From an uncultured Verrucomicrobiota bacterium (GTDB lineage Bacteria; Verrucomicrobiota; Verrucomicrobiia; Limisphaerales; UBA9464): a stretch of 40,426 nt of DNA. The notes beneath the pieces were generated by a model. It was not told the origin of the DNA and did no database searches. It saw only the letters and a program-made list of their open reading frames with translations. Both the position numbers and the translations under genes were made by a program. This document shows, piece after piece, positions 31,897 to 40,426 of this stretch. The stretch is taken from the NCBI GenBank assembly GCA_903880005.1, contig CAIRNV010000052.1, positions 1 through 40,426 of the forward strand, written 5' to 3'. Numbering within the stretch: the first letter of the stretch is position 1; each line of letters begins with the position of its first letter.

Positions 31897-33435
31897 TCAA
31901 CGCCTCCACGTGCCCGGGCGCCCCGCCATCCCGGCGCGGCCCACGGGAACCAACCGGGCCTCGTCCGGCAACCGCAGCCCGGGCGAGGCGCGGAACACCA
32001 TGTCACGCCGGCCCGGCGGCAGCACCAGCATCGACCACGCCACCCCACGCCGGACCTGCAAGGCGAACGACCGCACCGGCGGCCCCGGGCGAACCGTCCA
32101 CGCCAGCCGAAGCTCCGACGACGCCCCGCCCCGGGCGGAGAAGGAGGCGAGCGCGGGGGCGTTGGTGGTGAGCCACGGGCTCGCCGGTGGAACCGCCGGA
32201 TCGCGCCGGAACCGGCCCTTGAGCAGGGGGACGACGCCCCCCTTGTTGTCCATCAGGCTGCTCATGTTCCACAACAGGAGCCCGTTCGCGCCGCCCGGCT
32301 CCAGCACCAGGGCCGCCTGGGCCCCGATCTCCCGCGCATCACGGTCCACGCCCACCCGCGCCGAGGCCACGCCCGCGTACAGGTGTCGGCCCGGGCGATT
32401 CTGCGCCGCCCACCAATGCATGAGGACATGGAAGCTCTGGGCGGTCTGCTCGATGTTCCAATACAACTGCGGCGCCAGGTAATCGACCCAGCCCTCCACC
32501 AGCCAACGGCGGGCATCCGCATGCAAGGAGTCGAAGGCGTCCAACCCCTTGATCCCCGGCGGCACGTTGTTCCGCCAAATCCCAAACGGGCTCACCCCAA
32601 ACTGGACCCATGGCTTGGTCTCGTGCACCACGCGGGCCGACGCCTTCACAAAGGCATCCACGTTGGCGCGGCGCCACTCCCCCCGGTCCATGCCCCGCCC
32701 GTGCTCGCGGTACGTGGCGTCGTCCGGGAACGGCACCGGCGCCCCGGCCCCGTCCTTGATGGGGTACGGATAAAAGTAGTCGTCCATGTGCAAGGCATCG
32801 ACGTCGTACCGGCGCACGATGTCGGCGATGACGGACAACACGTGTCGCTGGACCTCCGGCGACCCGGGGTCCAGCCAGACTTGGTTGCCGTAGTTCAGGG
32901 CAAGCTCCGGACGGCGACGGGCCATGTTGCGCGAATCCGAGGGCGAGCGCGCGGTCTCGGCCCGCGCCCGAAATGGGTTGATCCAAGCGTGCAACTCCAG
33001 GCCGCGTTCATGGGCCGCATCCACCGCGAAGGCCAGCGGGTCCCACGCCGGCGACGGGGCCTCGCCCTCGCGACCCGACAGGTACTCGGACCATGGCTCC
33101 AGCGACGACGCGTAAAGGGCGTCACCCTGGGGTCGGACCTGAAGGACGACGGCGTTGAGGCCCAGCTCGGAGGCCAGGTCCAGTTGATCCAGCAGTTCCT
33201 TGCGCTGCCGGTCCGGCCTCAGGCCGGGCTTGGACGGCCAATCGATGTTGCCCTTCGTGGCAATCCACGCGCCGCGCAGCTCGCGGCGAAGCTCCGGCGG
33301 GCCCGGCACCGCCGACATCGAGGGCGGGGCCCCACGGGCCGTCCAGACGGCCGCGCAACAGGCCACGGCCCACCATGTCCAAGCCGGATCGATGCAGTTG
33401 GGAGGGAAGTGATGGCGCCGCAGATTCCTTCGCAA
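31897..33435 (-). CDS. Family-10-like glycoside hydrolase (GHL10), secreted
   Basis: A TIM-barrel hydrolase of the GHL10 family, whose relatives cleave glycans of the cell envelope. The typical start of the domain is ELRGAWIATKGNIDWPSKPGL. It is followed by LNAVVLQVRPQGDALYASSLEPWSEYLSG, LELHAWINPFRA, DALHMDDYFYPYP with likely catalytic acids, and DYLAPQLYWN. A C-terminal beta domain follows. A hydrophobic export segment (WTWWAVACCAAVWTARG) precedes the domain, but no ATG precedes that segment outside repeat copy D. The TTG at 33435, inside the repeat, would give a complete signal peptide with a basic n-region. GTG 33366 and ATG 33321 are alternatives. The 5' end is therefore uncertain and may have been rebuilt by the insertion. 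Confidence 0.85.
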   Translation of the reverse strand: MRRNLRRHHFPPNCIDPAWTWWAVACCAAVWTARGAPPSMSAVPGPPELRRELRGAWIATKGNIDWPSKPGLRPDRQRKELLDQLDLASELGLNAVVLQVRPQGDALYASSLEPWSEYLSGREGEAPSPAWDPLAFAVDAAHERGLELHAWINPFRARAETARSPSDSRNMARRRPELALNYGNQVWLDPGSPEVQRHVLSVIADIVRRYDVDALHMDDYFYPYPIKDGAGAPVPFPDDATYREHGRGMDRGEWRRANVDAFVKASARVVHETKPWVQFGVSPFGIWRNNVPPGIKGLDAFDSLHADARRWLVEGWVDYLAPQLYWNIEQTAQSFHVLMHWWAAQNRPGRHLYAGVASARVGVDRDAREIGAQAALVLEPGGANGLLLWNMSSLMDNKGGVVPLLKGRFRRDPAVPPASPWLTTNAPALASFSARGGASSELRLAWTVRPGPPVRSFALQVRRGVAWSMLVLPPGRRDMVFRASPGLRLPDEARLVPVGRAGMAGRPGTWRR

Positions 33436-33546
33436 GACGAGGAATGAGTGAGGCGCGGGCCAGTGCCAGGCCCGTAACGAGCGAAGGACGAGGGTCTTGC
33501 GAAAGAAGATCAAGCAAGCACGACCCATCCAACGGCATCGTTCCGG
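33384..33546 (+). repeat. Dispersed 163-bp inverted-repeat element, copy D, with 5-bp target duplication
   Basis: Terminal sequences CCGGATCGATGCAGTTGG and CCAACGGCATCGTTCCGG are near-perfect inverted repeats. The element is flanked by CCAAG on both sides (33379-33383 and 33547-33551), a perfect 5-bp direct repeat. It keeps the central hairpin GGGCC/GGCCC. It sits at the 5' end of the GHL10 gene, 66 bp downstream of the MFS gene stop. Confidence 0.92.
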
Positions 33547-33612
33547 CCAAGCAGGGAAACGCACGCGAGGCACCGTGCCCCGCCCCGGCGTCCGGCGGCA
33601 AGGGCCGACCAC

Positions 33613-34977
33613 TCAACGCCCGAACATCCGCACCAGCCAGCGCTGCGGATTCTGGACCAGCAACTCCCGGATCAGGGCCTCCGCCGCGGCGGCCTTGGGT
33701 TCCTCAAGCCTTCGAGCGAGGTGGAACGCCCATGCGAACGCCCCGCAGGCGAGCGCGAAGAAGACCGAGTAACGATTCCACCCAAGGCCCAGCCACGCGC
33801 CCGTGCTCCCGCCCACGGCATCCAGCAGCAATCCCCACAACACCGGCGAGATGCCGAGCGTCAGTTGCCACACCACGGCAAACAACGCGAAGAAATGGTT
33901 CCGCCCCATGGCTGGCACGATGGCCATCGCGAGGCGGTTGTTGGCGACGCTGAAGAGGGCGTTGCACATCCCCACCGTCACAGCCAGCGCGCACGGCCAA
34001 GCCACGCTCCTTTCCAGAACCCCTCCCGACACCAACGTCCACCCCAGGGTCGCCAGCGCGCCCAACGCCATCGTCAGGCCCAACACCGGCTTGGACCCCA
34101 GCCGCTCCATGCGCCCCGCCGCGACCGCGTACGACGCAAGCCCGCCGACGAACGACAACGACATCACCAGCAGGACCGTGCGCTCGCCCATGCCCGCCGC
34201 CGACTTCAGGAAGGCCACGATGAACGTGGTCAGCCCGCCATAGGCCAGCGACCATGCCGCGTTCAACTCCAGCAACCGGCGAAAGGGCGGGTGCGCCGCG
34301 ATCGCCCCCCACGGCACGGGCCCCTTCCCCGCGTCGTCCTCGACCGGCACGGGCGCGTCGGGCATGCGCCGCAGGAAGAGCAGGCTCCCAAAGCCCGCCA
34401 CCGCGCTGAAGGCGAACACCAGGGCGAATCGCCACGGGGACGCCTGGGCCCCGAGGATCCACGCGGCGAGGACGAACGCCGACGCGCTCGCGGCGTTCAC
34501 GCAGGCTTGGTCGATGCTGAGGAACCGGCTCCGGACAACGGCCGGCACGAGGTGGGTGATCCACGGAAGCCACGCGCAACTGGAGATGCCGCGCGACAGG
34601 TTGAACGCGAAGAGCAACGCCATCACCAAGGCCAGGCGCGAACCCTCGTTCAACCATCCCCCCGCGCAGGGCACCAACGCCATCCCCACGATGAAGAGCA
34701 CGCGCGTCGTCCATCCGCCCACCACGAACCGCTTGTAGCCCACCCGGGGGATGAACCGCGCGGCCGGCAATTGCGCGACCGTCATGATGGGCATCAGGCC
34801 CGTCACCAATCCCAGCACCGTCGCCGACGCCCCCAGCGACTTCGCGTACAACACCATCGGGCCGCCCAGCACCATCTGGAACGACAGGGCGTTCAGGACG
34901 GCAAACCCATACGCGTTCGACATCCCCGGGGGGATCCCCTCGCCCTTGCTGGTGCCCGCGCCCGACCTCTCGCTCAC
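33613..34977 (-). CDS. MFS transporter
   Basis: This 454-residue integral membrane protein has about twelve hydrophobic segments and a central hydrophilic loop around residues 205-225 (MPDAPVPVEDDAGKG). The loop GYKRFVVGGWTTR after helix 2 matches the major-facilitator motif A region. The substrate is unknown. The GTG start (MSERSGAGTSK) is chosen for its AGGAAGG ribosome binding site; ATG 34923 (MSNAYGF) would remove a non-hydrophobic 18-residue tail and is possible. It lies 73 bp downstream of the beta-CASP hydrolase gene and in the same direction as the GHL10 and GT9 genes. Confidence 0.9.
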   Translation of the reverse strand: MSERSGAGTSKGEGIPPGMSNAYGFAVLNALSFQMVLGGPMVLYAKSLGASATVLGLVTGLMPIMTVAQLPAARFIPRVGYKRFVVGGWTTRVLFIVGMALVPCAGGWLNEGSRLALVMALLFAFNLSRGISSCAWLPWITHLVPAVVRSRFLSIDQACVNAASASAFVLAAWILGAQASPWRFALVFAFSAVAGFGSLLFLRRMPDAPVPVEDDAGKGPVPWGAIAAHPPFRRLLELNAAWSLAYGGLTTFIVAFLKSAAGMGERTVLLVMSLSFVGGLASYAVAAGRMERLGSKPVLGLTMALGALATLGWTLVSGGVLERSVAWPCALAVTVGMCNALFSVANNRLAMAIVPAMGRNHFFALFAVVWQLTLGISPVLWGLLLDAVGGSTGAWLGLGWNRYSVFFALACGAFAWAFHLARRLEEPKAAAAEALIRELLVQNPQRWLVRMFGR

Positions 34978-35050
34978 GGCATCCTTCCTGGACCACCCCG
35001 CGTCGCCGGCGGGCCGTGCGGCCCGCCCCGACCCCACGGGTTCGCCCCGG

Positions 35051-36427
35051 CTACGCCTTCACCTTCTCGCCAGGACCCGGCTGCACCACGCGGATGCGCG
35101 GATGCCGTCGCCGGATCTCCGTGGACATCCATGCCCGGGCCGGCCCGTCGCCATGGCCCAGGATGACCGTCTTGGGCCGCACCCGATCGACCAGGGACAA
35201 CAGGTCCTCGCGCTGGGCGTGCGCGCTGAGGTCGAAGTCATCCATGGAGCAACGCCGCTTCAGGTCGCAGACGCCTTCGCTGAAGTGGAAGCGCTTGCCC
35301 ACCTTGCTCTCCTTCAGGCGCCCGCCCGGGGTATCCGGGTCGGCGTAGCCCACGAAGTAGATGCCGTGCCGTTCGTCCTGGGCCATGCGGGCCGCCAGGT
35401 CATGGGCCGCCGTGTTCTCGTTCATCATGCCGGACGTGAGGACGAACAAGTGGGGCGTGGCCAGGCGAAGGCCGGGGACCTGGTTGACGGACAAGACCCG
35501 CAGGTCGAGCGCCTCGGTCAGCTTGAGGTTGCGGTGGTTGCGGTTCGCCCGGTGGGACTCGATGTCATAGATCTCGGAGAACACCTTGCCCAGGCCGCCG
35601 ATGTAAACGGGTTGTCGCTTCAGCTTCCCCTGGGCCATCCACAACGCGATTTGGGCGAGGATCTCCTGGGTCCGGCCCAGCCCGAAGGCCGGGATCAACA
35701 CGGATCCCTTGCGCTTCAGGGTGCCTGACACCGCCTCGCGCAGGCGCTCGATCTCGGTCTCCCGCGTCACGCCGGGCACCGCCGCCCGCGCGCCGCGCGT
35801 CGTCTCCAGGATCAAGGTGTCCGCCCGCGCGTCCCCAAAGTCCGCCGCCCGCAGGATCGTCTGGTCATGGAAGCAGACGTCGCCCGAGTAGAGCAGGGAC
35901 TCCTTCGCGCCCCGCACCATGACGCCGGCCGATCCCAGCGTGTGGCCCGCGTCGAGGAACTCGAGCGTGGGCATGGTCTTGCCGGACTTGCGCCGGTGCG
36001 GGTGCGTCCATTCGACGGGCCGTCCGTACTGGTAGCCCATGATGACGGCCGCGTAGTCGTCCACCTCCTCGTGGGTGTACAACGGGTACTCGCGGATCCC
36101 CAGCTCGGTCTTCTGGCGCTCCATGACGTTCACCGAGTTGTGGAGGATGCGCTCGACCAGGAAGTAGCTCAGCTCGGTCATCAGCACGTTGGCGTGCGGA
36201 AACCGTCGAAGCGCCACGGGAAGCGCCCCCACATGGTCATGGTGGCAATGGGAAATCACGATGGCGTCCACGCTGTTCTTGGGGACGCGGTCGAGGAGCG
36301 GAAGCCCGTGCTTGCCCTCGCGCTTGGGATGGATGCCGGCGTCCAACAGGATGCCGTGCCCCTCGAAATCGACATGCCACGCGCTCGCGCCAATGTCGGT
36401 GTCGGGGTTCAGGTTCGTTATCAACAT
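35051..36427 (-). CDS. Metallo-beta-lactamase/beta-CASP family hydrolase (CPSF-like RNase)
   Basis: This 458-residue protein has the beta-CASP architecture of RNA-processing nucleases. The MBL core has the HCHHDHVG zinc motif (60-67), AGHTLGSAGVMV and YSGDVCFHD. An inserted beta-CASP domain (about 225-370, LIPAFGLGRTQEIL) follows. The final block DDFDLSAHAQREDLL with VILGHGD belongs to the RNA-specificity region. Family members are endo- or exoribonucleases. The ATG gives a conventional start (MLITNLNPDTDIGAS). It lies 113 bp downstream of the amidohydrolase gene. Confidence 0.93.
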   Translation of the reverse strand: MLITNLNPDTDIGASAWHVDFEGHGILLDAGIHPKREGKHGLPLLDRVPKNSVDAIVISHCHHDHVGALPVALRRFPHANVLMTELSYFLVERILHNSVNVMERQKTELGIREYPLYTHEEVDDYAAVIMGYQYGRPVEWTHPHRRKSGKTMPTLEFLDAGHTLGSAGVMVRGAKESLLYSGDVCFHDQTILRAADFGDARADTLILETTRGARAAVPGVTRETEIERLREAVSGTLKRKGSVLIPAFGLGRTQEILAQIALWMAQGKLKRQPVYIGGLGKVFSEIYDIESHRANRNHRNLKLTEALDLRVLSVNQVPGLRLATPHLFVLTSGMMNENTAAHDLAARMAQDERHGIYFVGYADPDTPGGRLKESKVGKRFHFSEGVCDLKRRCSMDDFDLSAHAQREDLLSLVDRVRPKTVILGHGDGPARAWMSTEIRRRHPRIRVVQPGPGEKVKA

Positions 36428-36540
36428 TCAACATCATGGTGGGCCCAGGCCACGCCGGGGTCGAGCATGGAAAACAGCCGTCTTCCACGCCACCCCATCG
36501 GCCTCGCCACGGCACGTCACCCACCCGGCGGGCCCCGCCG

Positions 36541-39500
36541 CTACCGATACGCCCTTGCCAGCGGGGCCGAGCCCGCAGCGTCGCCATCGCCCGGGCGCCC
36601 GCACCCGGCGCACCCGGCGGCGGAACGGACGAGACCTGTCGAACCTGTCCAGCGCTCGAACGAATACGGCCGCCGCTTCCTCAGTGCGTCCGGAGCCAGC
36701 TCGTCCATCGTCATCGCGTCATACAGCCGCCCGTTCAGCAGGGTGCGAACGACGGAGTCGGAGTTGCGGATGTCCTCCAGCGGGTTGCGCTCCAGGACGA
36801 GGATGTCGGCGAGCTTGCCGGCCTCGATGGATCCGATGTCGCGGTCCATGCCGAGGTAGCGGGCGCCGAGCAACGTGGCGCAGCGGAGCGCCTCCATGGG
36901 CCGCATCCCGCCCTGCGCCAGCGACCACAGCTCCCAATGCGCGCCGAGCCCGGCGAGCTGGCCGTGCGCGCCCAGGTGCACGGTCACGCCCGCGTCCAGG
37001 AGGGCCTTCCCGATGCCCGCGCTCCGGAGGACGTTGTAGTCCTCGTCGCTGGCCATGGGGCGCCGGCGCGACCGCGGGTCCACCAGCCAACGGGGCGTGA
37101 ACCTGAGGAGCTTCTCGTGACGCCACACGTCCATGTGCTGGTACCAGTAGTGTTCCCCGTCCAAGCCCCCGTAGCCCACAATCAACGTGGGCGTGTAGCC
37201 CGTCGCGCTCGCACCCCAGAATTGCCGCACATCCGCGTAGATGCGCTCCACGGGCAGCGAATGCTCCACCCCCGTGTGCCCGTCCGCGACCATGGTGAGG
37301 TTGTGTTGCAGGAGGGATCCGCCCTCCGGCACGACCATCATCCCCAGCCGTCGCGCCGCCTCGATCACCTGCTGGCGCTGCTCCCGGCGCGGCTGGTTGT
37401 AGGACTTCACGCTGAACGCCCCCACGGCCTTCATCCGGCCCAGGTGGAACAAGGCATCCTCCACGCTGTCGATCTGCGCCTTGTAGGTCCCCGCCGCGCC
37501 GTAAAGGATCGTGCCGGTCGAGAAGGTGCGCGGCTGCACGAGCACCCCAGCCCGCTGCATCTCCGCGGCGGCGAACACGGCCTCCGTCGCGTTCGATGGG
37601 TCGTGCACCGTGGTCACCCCAAACGCGAGGTCCGCATGCCGTGCCCAGTTCTGCTGCGGCGTGATCTCGCCCTCCGCCTGCGCGCCGTGGGCGTGCACGT
37701 CGATCAGGCCGGGCATCAACGTCCTCCCCTTGCAGTCCACCACGCGCGCCCCGGCGGGCACCTTCACCGCATTCGCCGGCCCCACGGCCTCAATGCGATT
37801 CCCCCGCACCAGGACGACCGCGTCCTCCAGGACCTCGTCGCCCTTCATCGTGATCACCCGGCCGCCCACGAGCGCGATCGTTGACTCGGGCACGTCCGCC
37901 CGGGCCCGGAACCCTATCGCGACGCGCGTGGCCTTCGGCTCCTCCGTCGGCCGGGCCGCCGGGGCGTTCGTCCCCGAGGCCTTCGCCAGCCGCTCCAACC
38001 GCCGGGTCTCCGCCTTGAGTCGCGACACCGCCAACACCGGCTCCACCTCCTGGGTGAACAACCCCGGCCCCAACGACCAATGCAGGGCCCGCGAATCCCC
38101 CGACCACGAAAGGTTCGCGCCCGCCTCGCCCGTGACCTTGTGCACGGGAATCGCGCCGGACCGCGGGCCCACCTCCAGCATCCGGCCCGTCGGCAAGAAG
38201 GGCGTCATGTAAACATGGAACCGTTCCGCCCAAGCCACCCACCGGCCGTCGGGCGACACCAGCATTTCCGTCGCGTTGGCGCTGCCCGCATGGACCCGTT
38301 CCTCGGTCCCGTCGAGGCCGATGCTGATCAGGCGCGCGTTCTCGTTCTCCTTGTCGGGCTCGCTGGCGACCAGGTACACGCGGTCGTTGGCCAGCCCAAA
38401 GTGCGGACGCGTGCCCTTGCGCGTGATGCGCACGCCCGGCCCGCCGGTCGCCGGGACCTTGTACACGCCCGGCTCGGACGAATGCACCGTCGAGAGCAGG
38501 TTCCCGCCGCTGTTCCGCCCATAGACGATCGTCGTGCCATCCGGGGAAAACACCGGGTCGGCGTAATAGCCCGGCCGCGTGGTCACCGCCCGGCCCTCGC
38601 CGCCAGAAGCCTCCACCACGCGCACCGCCGACAACTCCTCGTCGTCCCACGAGACGTAGGCCACCGAACGCCCGTCGCGCGACCACGACGGCATGAACTC
38701 GAAGCGGCGCGCGTCCGTCGTCAGCCGTCGCGGCGTCCCTTCCGGCAGCGCGCGCACATAGAGCCGCCCGAGGGCGGAGTACACGACGGCGTCGCCCCTA
38801 GGCGAAACCGCCACGCCCCGCAGCATGCGCACGTCGAACTCCGACGGGGCCACCTCAACAGGAAACCGCACGGCGGGCATCACGCGTCGCTGGCCACGGA
38901 CGCGGAAGGGAATGGGCTTCGATACGCCCGTGGCCACATCCACCCGATGCAACCCGCCCCGCGCATAGAACACCACCGAGCCCGAGTCCGGCGTCCAGGC
39001 CATCGTCGGGTACACGCCGTGGATGGCCCACGCCTCCTGCATGTCGCGCTCCAGCCCGTCGTGGATCTTGCGCACGGCCCCCGAGGCGACGTCCTGGACA
39101 TGCAAGGCGGATTGGAACCGGTCGCGACGGACGAACGCGACCTGCTTGCCATCGGGCGACGGCGTCGGCCGCACGGCGCCGCCGGGGCCCGAGATCCACG
39201 TCTCCGTCTCGCCCTTCGCCCGGTCCAGCCGCGAGACGACGTAGATTTGGCCATTGCTGTCCTTGTTGTACTCGAAGCTCCCGCCCGGGGTGGCGTCCCA
39301 CGAGTAGTAGAGAAACCGGCCATCCGGGGAGAAGGCGGGCTCGCCCACGTCCTTCTGGTCGGTCGGCCGTGTCGTCAACGGGACGCCATCCGGCACGGCC
39401 CCGTCCACCCCGGCCACGTCATAGAGCCAGATCTCGCCGGCCCCCAGCGAACGGCGGGAACTGAAGTGCTTGCGCGCGGCAATGTGTCGGCCGTCGGGCG

Positions 39501-40035
39501 TCCATGCGGGGGAGTTCACCAGCCGAAACGTCTCGGCGCTCACCGGCCGAAGTCCCGTCTCCTGCGCCGAATCCCCCTCGCGCGCCGTCGCCTTCACCAC
39601 CCAGATGTTGTCGCCGCCGCCGCGGTCGCTCGTGAAGGCGATCCATCGGCCGTCGGGGCTGAACCGCGGCTGCATGTCCCAAGCAAGGCCCGACGTCACC
39701 GCCACCGCCTCGCCGCCATCGATGGGCAGGACGTACAGGTCCCCCAGCAAGTCCAACGCCAGCGTCTTCCCGTCGGGCGAGACGTCCACGTTCATCCACG
39801 TCCCCTCCGTCACGTCGATGGCGACCGTCGAGGAGGTCTCATGTCGTGGCGGCCGTGCGACGTCCCATGGAGCGTCCTTGGGCGCGGCGTGGGTCGTGGC
39901 TTGGGCGGGGGCGGGCCCCGCCGCGTTCAACCCGTCCGCCGCAAGGCCTCGCGGGACCCCCAACACGGCCCAAGCAAGGCAATGCACCACCGTCACGGCG
40001 GCCATGCCGCATCCGGGAAATCTCGTCCGAAGCAT
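36541..40035 (-). CDS. Secreted amidohydrolase with N-terminal TolB-like beta-propeller
   Basis: The 1164-residue protein has a signal peptide (1-32, ending PRGLAADG). Residues about 75-690 hold multiple TolB/PD40 propeller repeats recognisable by SPDGRWIAF, SPDGRFLYYS, SPDGKQVAFV and SPDGTTIVYG. Residues about 735-1130 are an amidohydrolase with the metal motif DVHAHG (near 778), HDPSNATE, and the C-terminal strand GSIEAGKLADILVLERNPLEDI. Similar two-part proteins occur widely in Bacteroidetes, Acidobacteria and Verrucomicrobia. The substrate is unknown, though the imidazolonepropionase/prolidase-like group is closest in motif style. The ATG at MLRTRFPGCG starts the signal peptide; in-frame codons further upstream enter the MITE-like element and are excluded. 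Confidence 0.92.
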   Translation of the reverse strand: MLRTRFPGCGMAAVTVVHCLAWAVLGVPRGLAADGLNAAGPAPAQATTHAAPKDAPWDVARPPRHETSSTVAIDVTEGTWMNVDVSPDGKTLALDLLGDLYVLPIDGGEAVAVTSGLAWDMQPRFSPDGRWIAFTSDRGGGDNIWVVKATAREGDSAQETGLRPVSAETFRLVNSPAWTPDGRHIAARKHFSSRRSLGAGEIWLYDVAGVDGAVPDGVPLTTRPTDQKDVGEPAFSPDGRFLYYSWDATPGGSFEYNKDSNGQIYVVSRLDRAKGETETWISGPGGAVRPTPSPDGKQVAFVRRDRFQSALHVQDVASGAVRKIHDGLERDMQEAWAIHGVYPTMAWTPDSGSVVFYARGGLHRVDVATGVSKPIPFRVRGQRRVMPAVRFPVEVAPSEFDVRMLRGVAVSPRGDAVVYSALGRLYVRALPEGTPRRLTTDARRFEFMPSWSRDGRSVAYVSWDDEELSAVRVVEASGGEGRAVTTRPGYYADPVFSPDGTTIVYGRNSGGNLLSTVHSSEPGVYKVPATGGPGVRITRKGTRPHFGLANDRVYLVASEPDKENENARLISIGLDGTEERVHAGSANATEMLVSPDGRWVAWAERFHVYMTPFLPTGRMLEVGPRSGAIPVHKVTGEAGANLSWSGDSRALHWSLGPGLFTQEVEPVLAVSRLKAETRRLERLAKASGTNAPAARPTEEPKATRVAIGFRARADVPESTIALVGGRVITMKGDEVLEDAVVLVRGNRIEAVGPANAVKVPAGARVVDCKGRTLMPGLIDVHAHGAQAEGEITPQQNWARHADLAFGVTTVHDPSNATEAVFAAAEMQRAGVLVQPRTFSTGTILYGAAGTYKAQIDSVEDALFHLGRMKAVGAFSVKSYNQPRREQRQQVIEAARRLGMMVVPEGGSLLQHNLTMVADGHTGVEHSLPVERIYADVRQFWGASATGYTPTLIVGYGGLDGEHYWYQHMDVWRHEKLLRFTPRWLVDPRSRRRPMASDEDYNVLRSAGIGKALLDAGVTVHLGAHGQLAGLGAHWELWSLAQGGMRPMEALRCATLLGARYLGMDRDIGSIEAGKLADILVLERNPLEDIRNSDSVVRTLLNGRLYDAMTMDELAPDALRKRRPYSFERWTGSTGLVRSAAGCAGCGRPGDGDAAGSAPLARAYR

Positions 40036-40096
40036 CCCCAACCATGTCGGCCCGAGGGCGACCAACTCAAGCAACCCGTCGCCCCCCACGACCCTA

Positions 40097-40330
40097 GTGT
40101 CGTGTCTCACACATGGCGGGTGTTTCGCCGCGAGGGATTTTCGTGTCCAACGAGGAGCGAGCCACGACGTGGGACGCGGAAAAAGCCGCGGCCCTTCGGG
40201 TTGCTCCAAGAATGCCCCGGGGCTTCGTGGTTCGTCCGTCACAGACCGCTGCGGGTAGGCTCCGTCCTCCCGCCTTGCCCCGGGGCATTCTTGGAGCAAC
40301 CCAACACCAGCGATTTGTGAGACACGACAC
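40097..40330. mobile_element. MITE-like element with nested inverted repeats
   Basis: Outer 15-bp perfect inverted repeats GTGTCGTGTCTCACA (40097-40111) and TGTGAGACACGACAC (40316-40330) bound 234 bp. Inside them is a perfect 26-bp inverted repeat (40198-40223 with 40277-40302) whose arms end in the palindrome GCCCCGGGGC; its 53-bp loop is not symmetrical. No transposase frame is present. A target duplication is not clear: CTA occurs just left and 3 bases right of the outer repeats. It is unrelated in sequence to the 163-bp family copy that follows 8 bp later. Confidence 0.8.
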
Positions 40331-40338
40331 GAGCTAAG

Positions 40339-40426
40339 CCGGAACGATTCAGTTGGATCGGTCGTGCTTGCTCGATCTGCTTGCGCAAATCCTTCGTCCT
40401 TCGCTCGTTACGGGCCTCGTACCGGC
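40339..40426 (-). repeat. Dispersed 163-bp inverted-repeat element, copy E (cut by window edge, inverted)
   Basis: It begins CCGGAACGATTCAGTTGG and continues with the reverse complement of the family's right arm (GATCGGTCGTGCTTGCT...GTTACGGGCC), so it is inverted relative to copies A-D. The flank is CTAAG (40334-40338). The remaining half lies beyond the window. Confidence 0.9.

Noticed and set aside
38080-40320. A 746-codon His/Arg-rich plus-strand frame opposite the amidohydrolase
   Set aside because: Antisense shadow that also crosses the MITE-like element.

Overview
The window is GC-rich and gene-dense. It looks like chromosomal DNA of a Verrucomicrobiota-type (PVC group) bacterium. Supporting signs are the large secreted LamG/Ig-like protein with a short C-terminal 'GTLQSA...GPW...AKFYR' domain, a MoxR/DUF58/VWA operon, a family-10-like glycosyl hydrolase, and several small lineage-type proteins. 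Taxonomy is inferred from gene content and style only.

Layout. 1-3.3 kb: an Mpo1-like membrane protein converges with a class III aminotransferase, which is divergent from phosphatidylserine decarboxylase; their start codons share bases. 3.4-6.2 kb: PEP carboxylase (minus). 6.5-8.7 kb: a 2Fe-2S ferredoxin (minus), a repeat-rich gap, then gcvH and an O-methyltransferase (plus). 8.7-15.2 kb: a long minus-strand run. From its upstream end it reads proB, mazG, clpS, DUF2017-like, aat, ispF, a 94-aa protein, a C26 glutamine amidotransferase and an outer-membrane barrel protein. clpS, the DUF2017-like gene and aat are overlapping or nearly so and join two N-degron components. 15.3-16.4 kb: a 90-aa conserved-looking protein and a NYN/OST-HTH putative RNase. 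16.8-22.2 kb: a tightly packed plus-strand operon of MoxR ATPase, DUF58, Tat-exported sulfite oxidase (SorA-like), cytochrome c (SorB-like) and a membrane VWA protein. 22.4-25.2 kb: apt and a PAP2-phosphatase/glycosyltransferase fusion. 25.3-30.2 kb: an SDR dehydrogenase and a 1323-aa LamG/Ig surface protein with a clear intrinsic terminator. 30.57 kb: tRNA-Ala(CGC). 30.8-40.0 kb: minus-strand genes for a GT9 glycosyltransferase, a GHL10 hydrolase, an MFS transporter, a beta-CASP metallo-hydrolase and a TolB-propeller amidohydrolase.

The most striking non-coding feature is a dispersed ~163-bp repeat with ~18-bp terminal inverted repeats. There are four full copies, one copy cut by the window edge and one solitary terminus inside a coding sequence. 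Three full copies start exactly at the stop codon of a minus-strand gene. One has a perfect 5-bp flanking duplication, and the right-hand flanks resemble CTNAG, so it behaves like a non-autonomous transposable element whose target overlaps stop codons. A second, unrelated MITE-like element with nested inverted repeats lies at the right edge, and an 8-bp-period inverted repeat lies upstream of gcvH.

No complete transposase, CRISPR array, phage or recognised defence system was seen. Most genes are housekeeping or envelope functions. The candidates for new biology are the repeat family, the ClpS-DUF2017-Aat cluster and the sulfite oxidase pair embedded in a MoxR/VWA operon.
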